From assembly GCA_037127255.1 (NCBI GenBank), contig JBANSL010000013.1:78859688-78923687 (forward strand): DNA of 64,000 nucleotides. Direction: 5' to 3'. A program made the translations under genes and the position numbers. This stretch comes from Persicaria tinctoria. Lineage: Eukaryota; Streptophyta; Magnoliopsida; Caryophyllales; Polygonaceae. The notes beneath the pieces were generated by a model. That model had not been told where the DNA came from. It made no database searches and saw only the letters and a list, made by a program, of their open reading frames with translations. Of the stretch, positions 1 through 11,639 are shown piece after piece (the first letter of the stretch is position 1; the number at the start of each line of letters is the position of its first letter).

Positions 1-107
1 CTATTTGTTTCGGTTCGGTTTTCGGTTTCCTTTTTTTGAGATTTCGATTTTCGGTTCGGTTCGGTTTGGCCCGGTTCGGATCGGTTTTGAGCCGATGATC
101 AGCCCTA
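1..107. mobile_element. Right end of a hAT-type MITE (partial, cut by window edge)
   Basis: Repeated CGGTTCGG units lead to a terminus reading ATCAGCCCTA at 98-107. CGGTT-rich subterminal repeats and a CCCTA terminus resemble the other hAT-like elements in this window that begin with TAGGG. The left end lies outside the window, so its TSD cannot be tested. Confidence 0.45.
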
Positions 108-135
108 GTTGATGCTAGATGTGAAAAATATTGAG

Positions 136-208
136 GAATGAAACAATCTAGGTTGCTTGCGCTGGCATTGACAAGAGACCTAGCAACACCTAGTGTAATC
201 TTGATTTA
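136..208 (+). repeat. CRK upstream block, copy 1
   Basis: This stretch contains GATGAAACAAT-like sequence, then GACAAGAGACC, then an ACCTAGTG stretch. The same order recurs at 16620-16700 and 17410-17520, and partly at 23632-23703, each time just upstream of a CRK gene or relic. It is probably the old promoter or 5' region of CRK-A, now separated from its kinase exons by MITE, repeat and CACTA sequence. The ectodomain exons that should follow are absent. Confidence 0.5.
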
Positions 209-210
209 TA

Positions 211-447
211 CTCCCTCCGTTCAACAAAACTTGTCGTTTACTATTCACGCACGCTTTTTTAGAATGATAAAAACTATATAAAATATTCATTTTTTTAAAA
301 ATCTTTTTTAACAAGTTTGTAATTATTAATAATAACTACGAAATTGTTAAAAAAAATTATTTAAAAAGTCGATATTTTATATAGTTTTTAGCTCCTAAAA
401 AAGCGTGCATGAATAGTAAAACGTCAAGTTTTGTTGAACGGAGGGAG
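211..447. mobile_element. Stowaway-like MITE 1
   Basis: The 237-bp element has terminal inverted repeats starting CTCCCTCCGTTC and ending GAACGGAGGGAG, flanked by TA on both sides (209-210 and 448-449). The arms pair well beyond the termini, through the GCACGCTTTTTTAG and ACTATATAAAATAT segments. A CTCCCTCCGT terminus with a TA duplication is characteristic of Stowaway (Tc1/mariner) MITEs. There is no coding capacity. Confidence 0.9.
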
Positions 448-589
448 TATATATATGTACTACTACTTCAATATGCATTATATATATTTTAATGGGCGAT
501 TTTGTTACTTGGCCTTTTTTAAATATCCAATTAATCACCTAGCCCATAAATCAATTTAATTAGTTTGTTCTAGCCCCTTTCCCAATTGG

Positions 590-667
590 GTGGGTTGGTC
601 AATGGTCAACCGTTTGACCATTGACCGGTCAACGGTTGACCGTTGACCGGTCAACGTTGACCAACCC
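590..667. repeat. Palindromic TTGACC/GGTCAA cluster
   Basis: About nine TTGACC or GGTCAA hexamers lie within about 70 bp, arranged as an overall inverted repeat from GGGTTGGTCAA to TTGACCAACCC. TTGACC is the core of the W-box bound by WRKY factors. Whether the array is bound, or is only part of a transposon, cannot be told from sequence. It lies downstream of a CRK-type upstream block and upstream of the CACTA element. Confidence 0.6.
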
Positions 668-935
668 ATTTTGATGCAACCTTTTTTTTTTTTTTTTGAT
701 GCCAACTTTTTTTTGATGCCAACTTTTTTTTTTAGTGATGCCATATTTTATCGTTTTGATGCCAAAATTTTACTATATTTTATTTTCACTTTGATGCCAC
801 TTTTTTATGTCAATTTTTTTATAATATTTTTTTTACCGTGATGCCATATTTTTGATGATATTTTTTCAAAGTAGTATTTTTGATGACATTTTTTTCTTTA
901 ATGTGATACAAATTTTTCAAAATGGCATCAATGGT
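668..935. repeat. T-rich tract with recurrent TGATGCCA
   Basis: TTTTTGATGCCA-like units recur about seven times between long T runs, and an inverted TGGCATCA appears near 922. There is no ORF. It is probably the interior or end of an unidentified short element; its boundaries were not found. Confidence 0.4.
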
Positions 936-1015
936 CAACGTGACATTAGAGTAAGTTCTCTAATTGCACTTATGTGGATGTACGTCTTATATGATCAAAA
1001 GAGTGTGCCATAACA

Positions 1016-4000
1016 CACTACTACAATAACGAGCTAATGTAGCGCCTCGTGCTGGCGGTTTATTCTATGGTGGCGGATTAGGTGGCGGTTTTGATATGTA
1101 CGAGTTTATAGCACCTATTGTGGCGGTTTTTAAAATCTATTGTAGCGGTTTTTTTGTTGTTCTATTGGGGCGGTTTTTAGAACCTATGGTAGCGGTTTTA
1201 GAACCTATTGTAGCGTTTTTAAATTTACCTATTGAAGCGGTTTTGGATTTGTGATTTTCCTATTAAAATTTAACCCTAATAAAATATATATATCCTTGAG
1301 GACCTTGACTCCTTGAAACGCCGCTCAACCTCTTCTGCTATGCCGCTCATCCCCCTCCTTCGCCAGATCTCTCCACTCCCATCTCTTGGTTATCGTTCAT
1401 TTGCTCCACGAGAGTTCTCCATTAATGGCCTCTTTTTATCCTCTCTTCGGTTCTATCTGTCTCGCTCCCTTTCTCTCACCCTCTCTCAAACTTATATCTC
1501 AGATTTTCAACTCCCCCCTTTCTCGCTTTCCCTTCTTTCTCCCTTCTCCTACCTACATACAACCAGATCCCACCCCCCTTCTCTTTCTCCGATTCTCCAC
1601 ACCAGCCAAGCCTCTCGTTCGCCCTCCCTCCGATGACTCCATCTCAAGGCTTTTATTGGAACCCTAACTCTCTTCGCTCCCTCCAGGCCTCCATTGGTAT
1701 GTAACTGCCCTAAATCGCCCAAACCACCAGAACCCTAGCATATGTCGCATTTCCACTCGACGACCGAAGCCCAGGACCTGCAACTCAATCCATCAGCGCC
1801 TGCAATTTCGTTGCCTCCAGGCCACGCAGGCCAATCGTTGGCGACTAACCGCTCTTGCATTCATCTCGCCTACAATTTTGAAGTTCTTTTTGCCACTGGT
1901 AAGCCCGTATATTTTTTGCTCTGTCGACTCTACTTGCACTTGTAGTTTCTTCTTGTGAATTACAATTTTGGGCATTCATGGACTAAATTATTTATGCAGT
2001 GTCGAATTGCTTGTGATTTGTCGGAATTTGATTCTTAATGGGTTGTTAGTTGTTGCTTGTATTGCGAGACCTTAATATGAATCTGTATAATGAGGTTAAT
2101 CTTCAGAGCTATATTTGTGTTGCCAAGCAACTTTTTATGAATCTGTATAATGTCAGATACCTAGAATGTGTATTTTGAGGCATGTTTATTTGTGTTTCCA
2201 GGCATTAGATACCTAGAACAAGGATAAGCAATTGTAAGTAGCATGTTTATTTATGTGTCCAGGCATTTGATTCCTAATATGAATCTGTATAATGAGATTA
2301 ACCTCTTCAAATTCTAGGTATCCGACATTACAAATACAACACTAAATTATTTATGAATCTGTATAACGAGCATGTTTATTTGTGTTTCGTGTTGTTGCTT
2401 AGTTTTTGATTTGTGATTTCTCTAGATTTGTGATTTCTCTTTATTCACTGTTGAGATTTCTCTATATTTTGCACAAAACAGTGCTGTTGTTATGTTGTTG
2501 CTTCTGAATTTCGAGTGCTCTTGTTGCTTCTGAATTTTTTCGAGTGTTGTTGAGTGCTCTTGTTTCTTCTGAATTTCTTTTTGTTGTTTCTTGCTTCTTG
2601 TTGTTGTTCGAATCAATTGCCTCCGAATTTTGTTCGAGTATTTTCGAGTCCTCTGTTGTTCGAATCAGTTGCTGCAGGTTAGTACTTGATGAATGCAGTT
2701 GTTGTTCGAATCATTTGCTGACTTCCGTTGAGATGGAATCAGTTAGTTCTTGTTGTCTTCAGTTGCTTCGGAATTTTTTCTAGTGTTTTTGAGTGCTCTA
2801 TTGCTGTTCGAATTTTGTTCGAGTTTTTAACAGTTTTCTGTTCCATAGAGTTTCTGATGGTCTATGGAAATATTATGGATATGAAAGTGATTATGTTTTG
2901 GCTTGTATTTGAACAACTCGTGGTAGGTTTCAAAGGCTTACAGATACATTCATAAATATGGTTATAAATCCAAGCTGATGGCTGCAGCAGTTCGAAACAA
3001 GCAGGATTTGTTCAGTTTGCTGGGGTAGTCAACTGTTGTATATCTACTTAAACATTTTCATTTACATTGCCATCATGTTTGACTGTTTAAGTATTTTATG
3101 TTTATATTTAACTATAAGACTGTTTTCGCATCTTGTCGCAGATTATTCATCAGGGTCTTTTGGAATGTTAGTAACTTGTTACTTCTTCTTACAAGGTGAA
3201 AAAGATGACAAGATAGTAGCAGACATGTTATAGAATATTTTTTTCATTTGGTTCATAAACCGTGCATTTACAAAATTAAACATATAGCAGAAGCAAGAGT
3301 AGTTCTTGGACGAGAGAATAGTTTTTTATTATTATTGAAACAGGATGATAGCTTGATATCGAGTTTAAAATTTATCTAGTATGAGCTCGCATAGGAGCTC
3401 TGTAAACACTTATAAGCTAAGGATGGGAAATGTGGGTATCTCTACACCATAATTTCAACTTGTTTATCTTTTTTTGTTGTCTTTTTTATTGTCATATAAT
3501 TCTTATTACATTGGTGGTGAGATTTTCTTATTTATTCAATAGTAGTTCCATTACCATGTCCCAAAAAAGAAAATAAAAGAAAGGGCAGTTGTATTATTTG
3601 TGGGTTGTTTTATTTAATCTTCCGTGAAGGGAACTTCCTTATGCATAGTTTTCTTGGAGCAGATTGTTGTTCCAAACAAGGGAGAAGTGGTGGCGTTGGT
3701 GTGGTCTTCTTGGTTTGTTCCATTCTCACATATGATGTAAGTATCCATTTATGTCGTTTACTTCCAAGTTCTGACACAACTTTACCGTTTCGACTTCCTT
3801 ACAATAATGAAAGATGCTTGTGTTTTGATTTCTTTACCCATAATCCTAGATGTTTCTATATTGTTGTTTTCATAATGTTTTAAGTATAATTTAGTTTATA
3901 TATATGTAACTTCTCTTTATATGGTTTCATTGATCATTAAATTGAGTATCAAATGTCTTCAACTCTTTTCATTCATGTAGGAGAGAGACCATTGGTTTTC

Positions 4001-5174
4001 TTACCAAGGTCAAGTGAGTGGTTGATTAGGTACCCCTTCATTGTACACTTATGAGTTTATTTTTTCTGAAAAGTTTAGGTTATTTCAAACCTTAAACTAG
4101 CAAGAACATGAAACATCTACTTGAAATGAAAAAAATTATTAAATAGTTGAGATTTTTATTTTAACAATGTTTTTGTGAATCTTTATTCACTGACTTTTTA
4201 GATTGATAATTACTTGTTGAAATATTGACTCTTAACAAGAAATCAAGTTGAAGTTGATGCTAAATGATTTTGAAACTCAAGTTTTTTAACAAAGGCCGGT
4301 TTTGTGAATTCTTATTTGAGTTCCTCTTATAACAATCCCCGACTCTTGTGAGCATTAAAATAGAAAAATTTGAAACTTCTTACATTATAAGCAATTTTAG
4401 TTTTAGCTAGACGTACTTGATTTAATTTTATCATACAATGTTTTGCAAATCTTTGTTCTATTTTTATCATCTCTTTTTTTTACAGGATGATTTCGATGTC
4501 TTTTAGACCCTTTTGACCTTGTGGTATAGGTGTGGTGTAAATGGAAGTCGTGACGAAAGAAGAGAAGACTAGTGTGCCTATGTTTTTCAATGTATCTATA
4601 ATGGATTAAGATTTCTGTAATTAGGTTTTACTTTCATTTTATTGTGGAATTGATGCTAGTCTAAATTAGTGATATTTAGATTAATTGTCTGATCGTGTAA
4701 GATTATTGAAATTGTATTTTGATGGAGGTTATATTCATATGGCATTTTATTTTTATTTTTAAAATTTGATTTTGTTATTTACAACTCTACAAATTCATAT
4801 CTATAATTAATAGGATTAAATAAAGGTAAATATATATAGGCAGGATATGGTAGAAAAAAAACTGCTCCAATAGGTGAAGAATTTCGTTTGTACACGTGGA
4901 AAAACCGCCACATGAGACTAAAAAATGTGTTGCCAAAGAGAATGCAAAAACCGCCACATAAAGACCTTTTTGTAGCGGTTAAATATGGTAGTGTAGCGGT
5001 TTTGTGATTCAATTGGAAACCGCCACCTTAGCTTAATGAAACCGCCACCTTAGAGCTAATGCAGCGGCAGCAGATGTAGCGGTTATAAAACCGCCACATT
5101 AGACTTAAGGAAGCGGTTTTATCATTTTTTGTAGCGATTTTTGGCCGCTACAATAGCCCTTATATGTAGTAGTG
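1016..5174. mobile_element. CACTA (En/Spm-like) transposon, non-autonomous
   Basis: The ends are CACTACTACAA at 1016 and TGTAGTAGTG ending at 5174, perfect CACTA-type inverted termini. They are flanked by a 3-bp duplication, ACA at 1013-1015 and 5175-5177. Both subterminal regions carry many copies of a TAGCGGTTTT motif, direct on the left (1050-1245) and inverted as AAACCGCCAC on the right (4900-5150). That is the expected layout for transposase-binding subterminal repeats. The 4.16-kb interior has no transposase-like ORF. It holds a pyrimidine-rich segment (1310-1740) and a run of imperfect repeats of a TTGTTCGAATCAGTTGCTG-type unit (2500-2830). It sits about 50 bp upstream of the CRK-A exon, so it probably landed in a CRK intron. 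Confidence 0.9.
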
Positions 5175-5224
5175 ACAATTAGCACAATTGTCATGTTTTG
5201 TCACTAAAATGGAAATGAATGCAG

Positions 5225-5762
5225 TGGATATATGTCCCCAGAGTATGCAATGACTGGTCACTTCTCAACCAAATCAGATGTCTACAGTTTTGGAGTCATT
5301 GTTTTGGAGATTGTCACTGGTATGAGGAACATCATACAAGAGAACCAACCTAGCCTATTTCATCATGTGAGTATAACAATCGTCGTCACTTATCTAAAGT
5401 ACATATGTGAACAATTGCTTTACATGGGAGAGAATGATATTTTGCCCTAATTATTGTAGGCTTGGACACTATGGAATGAAGGTAATGCCTTGGACATTTT
5501 TGACCCAACACTACTGAAAAATTATTCTGCCGAGGAAGCAATGGCATCGATCCATATTGCCTTGTTGTGCGTCCAAGAAGAACCAGGTTCGAGACCAACG
5601 ATGGCTAAAGTCGTCTCAGTGCTAAACGGTCATTCCACCACTATCCTCCCGCAACCATCACCTCCATTGATCTTCACTTTCACCGAAGATGCTTCAGGAT
5701 TTAAATACAGTTCAACATTGATTACACATGGAAGTTCTTCAGCCAATGATGCATATTCTTGA
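5225..5762 (+). pseudogene. CRK-A: 3' kinase exons of a cysteine-rich receptor-like kinase
   Basis: Two exons remain. Exon 5225-5366 (142 nt, the same length as exon 6 of the intact CRK-E) follows an AG acceptor and ends at GTGAG. It encodes the activation-segment SPEYAM motif and the following [12 protein letters not shown] motif of kinase subdomains VIII-IX. Exon 5460-5762 encodes subdomains X-XI, including SRPTM, and ends at a TGA after ANDAYS. Both are open and splice in frame. All upstream exons (signal peptide, DUF26 domains, transmembrane segment, Gly loop, HRD and DFG) are missing. Only about 50 bp of intron separates exon 6 from the CACTA right end, so this is a truncated relic and not a functional kinase. 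Confidence 0.85.
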
Positions 5763-6469
5763 TATTTCCGATGAAAGACAAATGAGTTTTTCTTAGAAAT
5801 GGTCAACTGAATATGTAGATTGTTGGAGAAGTGGAATCATATTTCATGTGTGATTTATCTTATAAAATTGCATATATGTGTCGAGAGTATGGCACCTAGA
5901 ATGTTGATATCAAATGATGGCATTGTATGTTCACTAAAAACTTTGTAATTTATGTCTTTGATTTGGGTAAAAATGATAATGTATTTATGCAAGCATTTGC
6001 AAAATGATAAAGCATTAGAGGGTATAAATGAAACAACCGAGAACAAATAAGGTAATTAAGGCTAATGGTTTTGAAAGCATTAATGAAGGTTTAAGAACAA
6101 CAAAAAAATGTCAACATTGGCAGGGCACAAGCACAAGCTAAAATTCCAAGGTTTTACCTCAAAACCAATTGACAATAATATCAATTTTAAAGTGTGATTT
6201 TTTTTAATCACATTTTAGGTCTAACTTTTCCATATAAGAGGACTTCGAAGACACACAATCTGGTCTATGCAAGTCTACTTCACACCCTTCCTATATTATT
6301 ATATTCTTCAACTTACTCTTTCTAAAAAGTAAATTGTTCGCACTTTGAATCTAAAAAGAAAGAACTCTTATGTCAATAGATAATATTTGAATTAATTATA
6401 AATAACACATGATATCCTTATTATATCTGATTTAGCACTGAGATCGAAAGTTATATCTAACGTCCATAT
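5763..6469. other. CRK-A 3' flank, no gene seen
   Basis: AT-rich sequence follows the CRK-A stop codon. I see no convincing ORF, RNA gene or repeat. It ends at CATAT (6465-6469), the left target-site copy of the Athila-like insertion. Confidence 0.5.
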
Positions 6470-9400
6470 TGTTAGGAGGAAAATCAAGTATGAAATAAAT
6501 GAATCTCAAATTGACCCCCTGAACCACGCAAATAAAAATTACAAGACTTCCTCCCGTTGTAGACTTGTAGTGGAAGGGAATCAGGATCATGTCCACGAGG
6601 AAGCGTGTCAGCGCTCGCCTTTTCAATCCCAGAATCCTCTCATTTTGACCAGCAATAGTCCTCGACGTCGAGTAAAGTACTCGATGTCGACTACCTCAGT
6701 CGAGTGAACCTGCAAAAATACACAACAGAAGACGAAACAAAGCAAGTCTAGTAAAACAGACTACTCGATGTCGTGTAGATTTTAATCAAAATCGAGTTGT
6801 GCAGAGTGTAAAAAACGTGATCTTTTGCAAGACAAAAATAGAACATAAGCAACACGAAATTTGTGAGAAATTCAATAAACTAAAGTACATCTAGAATCGG
6901 GGTATCAATACCACAACGATAACCATATAAGAATCATGCAAAAGGTATAAAAGATCATGCTTTTTCATCAAATAACTTTCGTCATTAACAACTAGGAAAA
7001 TAGAGGTTTTCGCATAAACCGTAATTGTTACTAACCATTTTCACATAATTAATCCAAGTTGCATTAAGATCACTTTCGCCTGAATAACACAAACAAGGAT
7101 CACCTCCGACTGTTGCAAAAGAATCATGCTCACAGGGATAGAAGACGAAATCGCATTAAAAGTTGTACCTTTATCGTATTACCTTACATGGCTACCGTCG
7201 GGCTCACCCCAACCCTAGAAGTTGGGTGACTACTCGATGTTCATCATAAGAAAACCAATCAATAATAAAAGAAAACCAACTTGCATTAATGAAATAAAAC
7301 AAAGCTTACAACCGATCGAAGCCAAATCCGCTCCCGCCTTTCCAACTTCCTACTCGGCTCCAAGCTCTCTCGAAAACTCTCTAACTCGCTATCTATGGTG
7401 GTAAACACAATTGCTTGTGGCTTGGATGATTCCTAAAATCAGCCCCTAAAGCCTTATTTATAGTATTCAATCCCCGGTATCCAAGGAAAGAATATTCTAT
7501 TTATATCTAAAACTTTCTATCTAAAGACTTTATGATAAAACAAATAAATCTCTAAGGGAAAATATCTAAAGTGGATAAATCTTCATTTGTCTTGATAGAT
7601 CTTCATGTGAATTGATAGAATTCCACATATCTTGCATGGTAAGTAATCTACAAGGCTCGGACTTCACTCGATCTCGGCTCGGAATGATCCAGGTGAGTAC
7701 TCAAAATCGAGTAGGTTACTCGACGTTGAGTGGTGTTGTGTCACCTCAGATTGCACTCGAGCTCAGGTGGAATTCTGGTGCTCGACATGGGTAGTACTCT
7801 ACGATGGACGGTTTTTAGTCGCGTAAACCGTATCAAAATAAATTCGAACCTACCTAACTAATGTAGTGTGGTAAGCACGAGTCGATCCCACAGAGAATCA
7901 AGTTATTCATAAGTTAAGTTTATTTACCAATTAGTATGAAACGGGGGGTTTTGAGTGGTGACAATAAGAAAGAAAATAAAATAAACTATAAACAAATTGA
8001 CAGAGATAACAGTTAACAAAATAGTTTCATCTACAAATATCCACTTTATTTGGTTGAATTAATATTGTAACTTCCTCTTGTCCTTTTAGTCTTCCTATGA
8101 ATGTCATTGTCCCGACCTAATATAGTTACTAGTCCAACCAGTCCTAGAAACTCTTATCAATCGAACAATCCCTAAAGAAGGATTTAACCCAATTGATAAC
8201 TTTAAGTTCAGAGATTAACCAAGGTATTTGCAGTCCCTAAAGAGAGATTTAACAACACATCCAACTTCCTACTCATTCAATTAGTTCAACCAGCCCTAAA
8301 GGAACAAGTTTGCCACTTGGGTTAAGGTTCACAACCAGGAATCTACAAAACCCTAGCAATTGCATTGATTCTATTAAGCCGATCAGACAAAATAGAATAA
8401 AACAATCAAACATTCAAGCACAAAGAAGTCGAAACATTCAATATAGGAAATAAGGAACAAGATTAAGAAACTCACAACTCAATTCAAATAAAGCTTCAAA
8501 TCGTAGAATAAACGAATAGAGTTTAGGTCTCCATAAAAATTAAACAAAAGACAATTAGGTTTAGAGTTGGAAAGTTAATCACGGCTGGCCTCTCCCGTAT
8601 CTTCGTATGAATGTGTGTACATATATCGAAACCTCATCATATAATATTAATATATCTAAACTATCTAAACTAATTAAATAAAATAAAGCAGTATGAAGCC
8701 AAATAGCCAATTACGTGGGCTCCTTCCATTCTCCACGTACGGACAGTCCCAAGAAGTTCGGCCTTGCACATTCGATCCGATCCGGCTCATCTTTCCTTTT
8801 AATTTGCAAAATAATCCCACAATTTATGATCAACTTCTAAATTCATACGATCTAGCTTAAAGATACCTGAAATATATAAAAACACTAGTGTCGACTCCGA
8901 AAACCAAATAATATAAATTAAGTTATAAAATATGTAAAAATGATCCAAACTAATATGCAATTCCACACTAAAAATATGACTAAAATATACTCTATCACTC
9001 TACGTCGACTAACTTACTCGACATCGAGTAGTCTTGTACTGCTCGAGTGGCTCGCTCCTCAGCTCGTGCTCGACTAGGTGATTGCGGCCAAAAAGTACTT
9101 GACATCGACCAAAGTGGTCGACGTCGACTAGTCTTGTCAGCTTTCAACATTCTGCTCCGTTATTTAAACGCACTTTCCCGAGTCCTCATTCGTTCGATTG
9201 ACGCATATGAGTATGTGTTGGAAATCTCTTCTCGAGGGCTACAACTCTCATGAAGACATCAGAACTTGATTCAGAATGATCAAAGGCGAAAAGTGGTGTT
9301 TTCTCTAGCTGCACCGTCATGTGCTCTTCCTTAGATTCTCCAATGTTTTCATGACTTTCCTTTAAGCTCCAAAGTGCGTCCGATTTCTGCGAAATATAAC

Positions 9401-9541
9401 AAAAACTTGTGTAGATATCCATAATTTGCAAATAAACATAAACTATACATATTCTGTATAATTCTAACCCAAATGCATGAAATGTGTGCATAAATCGTTA
9501 TAAAAGTCAATATAAAACATGGCAAAATAGGCTCACAACAA
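6470..9541 (-). repeat. 3' LTR of the Athila-like element, carrying an insertion
   Basis: Segments 6470-7800 and 9000-9541 align with the right LTR from its first to its last base. The extra 1.2 kb between them is absent from the right LTR and is a later insertion. The + strand outline begins TGTTAGGAGG and ends CTCACAACA. Confidence 0.85.
7802..8997. mobile_element. Insertion within the Athila 3' LTR, probably a solo LTR
   Basis: This 1.2-kb block is missing from the sister LTR and is flanked by CTCTA on both sides (7797-7801 and 8998-9002). Its reverse complement begins TGATAGAGTATATTTTAG, as an LTR would, and it contains CACGAGTCGATCCCACAGAG, which I recall as common in plant gypsy LTRs. 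There is no ORF. The left terminus is not a clean LTR end, so that edge may be off by a few bases. Confidence 0.55.
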
Positions 9542-11128
9542 ACACCCCATACTTAAGCTTGCTTTTCCTTAAGCAATACTTTTAATGGTCATACAAGGGA
9601 AGAAATTAAAACTCTCAACATATTAGAATCAGTCTCATATAACCATGCAATCAATTACTATCATTGAAAAGGTACTAGTGTCACCAAATCCATGCATGTG
9701 AATAAAAGCAACTTCACACATAAAAGGAGGGTTATGCAAAACATTCATAAGTGACAAGGCAACAATAATCAAGAGGACTTTAATTAACCTCAATAAGGAG
9801 TAGATAGGTAAAAGGCTAAAGGTGGGCAATTTTTGGCCAAGTGATGCTAATGATTTCTCAAACTTACATTCCACATGTCTTCTTCCTTAGATTTCTCACC
9901 TTTTGCTCATTCGCTCAATGCTGTTTTCAATATTATGCTTTTACCTCTCTAACCTCAGCACTGCCTTCTCGCGAGTCGCAAACATGGGTGTCATGAATGG
10001 TCCCGTACTTAGTGCTTCAGACTCCTCACCTTGGTGTCCCATCCTGCGGAACTATTATCTGGATGCAGACAGGGTCGATCTATCTTTATCACCTGAGGTG
10101 ACCGGATTATCTTTCACTCATTAAATTTTCCATAACTTTTCAATTTCCTGCCAAACTCCAATAATGATATAATAATCACCATAAATAACTTCCATTCTCA
10201 ACATAATCTCCGGATAAGGAAATAAGGTAAAAAATGGGCAATATTTAGATCATGTGGAGTAATAATTGAAATAAGGTATAAATATGGCTTTTGTGATGCA
10301 TAAGCATAGGTATGGCTGGGAATATAAAAATATGAGCATTGTATGAAAAATATAAAGTCCTCCATCCTTTTACCATGCAACATGTCAAAAGAAACTTCAA
10401 AATTTACCTTTTTTCATGGTTTTCAAGAAAATAATACATTTCATTGTGACTTCCCTTTACTAGGCAATTTCATGTTATATCTCTAATGAATCCAATTTTT
10501 CATCGTCGAGATCAATTAAACTTCCATGAAACTAATAAAAAAATTTGAATGAGGGTGATTTTTATAAACTTCGGAAAACATGCATATAAGCATATAGATA
10601 AAATATGAAATCCAAAGTAGCAATGTATAAGCAATTTGAGAAATAAACTTTAAATATGCACACATATGGTCAAATAAAATAAAATATGCACAAAGTAATC
10701 TCTTTCCCTACCCCATACTTAAACATTACACTGTCCTCACTATATAAAAACAAGGGTACAGAAAAAAACTCACTAAACAGGTGTGCAGAACGTCGAAATC
10801 GAGTGCTAAAGAAGCTGCAGAAGTGGTCGATCTCGAGGAGAGTAGTCGATGTCGACTAAAACTACTCGATCTCGAGTACATTTGAAGCCTCAGGGTGATC
10901 CTTCCTCGACCACAGGCTCCTTTGCTAGTCATGAGTGGTCGACGTACTTCTGCAACTCGTCTGTACCTGCAAGATTCGTTAGAAAGACAATAATCCACAA
11001 TAGAAAAATCCTAAAATAATGTTTCAAAACAAAAACCAAAAGGAAAAATGTCCAAAAATCTAAAAACTAAGTATTTTGTTACAAGCTCTAGACTTTATAG
11101 TCGCTAGGCCGACTTCCTCCGTTTTAGC

Positions 11129-11494
11129 TCAGGGTGGCATATGCAGCACCCAGGTGGCTTGCGCCTTAAATAAGACTCCATTCTTGTCCATCAGGTGTAA
11201 TCCTCCGGAATGGATCTTGTGCACCGTGAAGGGTCCCATCTTCTTGTTGTTGAATTTGTTGGGAAACCAGTGATTCTTAGATTTGGAGACATAGACCTTG
11301 TCTCCGACTTCATACTCCTTACGATTGTCATTGGAAACCTTGCATAATTGTACATACCAAGGCAAACCTCTCCCATGTATAGATAAATCTTTAATAGAAA
11401 TAGGAGAAGAGATGTTTTTACCTTGGCTTACCGTGACGAACTCACAATTGGGAACCTCTGTATCTACTCGACGTCGAGTAGTTGTACTTGACAT
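11129..11494 (-). pseudogene. Integrase C-terminal fragment of the Athila-like element
   Basis: The translated segment has a VGDKVYV motif, then WFPNKF, then GPFTVHKI. This is the beta-barrel pattern found at the C-terminus of Ty3/gypsy integrases, which helps bind DNA. The catalytic DDE core and the upstream RT are not present. The first residues include the TCGACGTCGAG-type motif read as protein. It is a remnant only. Confidence 0.7.
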
Positions 11495-11639
11495 TGAGTT
11501 CTTTTCATCGTCTGGTGGCCTGCTCGTCGAGGAAGAAGAGATCGAGACCCCTGACTCTGGTCGAAGTTAAGTAAAGTACTCGATGTCGAGTACTTCTCTG
11601 GCTCGGGTGGAGTGCTCGATGGTGGTGTGCTCGATGGAG

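Noticed and set aside
1313..1670. Overlapping open frames of about 100 codons in the CACTA left part
   Set aside because: Pyrimidine-rich low-complexity sequence open in two frames; no transposase or host domain recognised.
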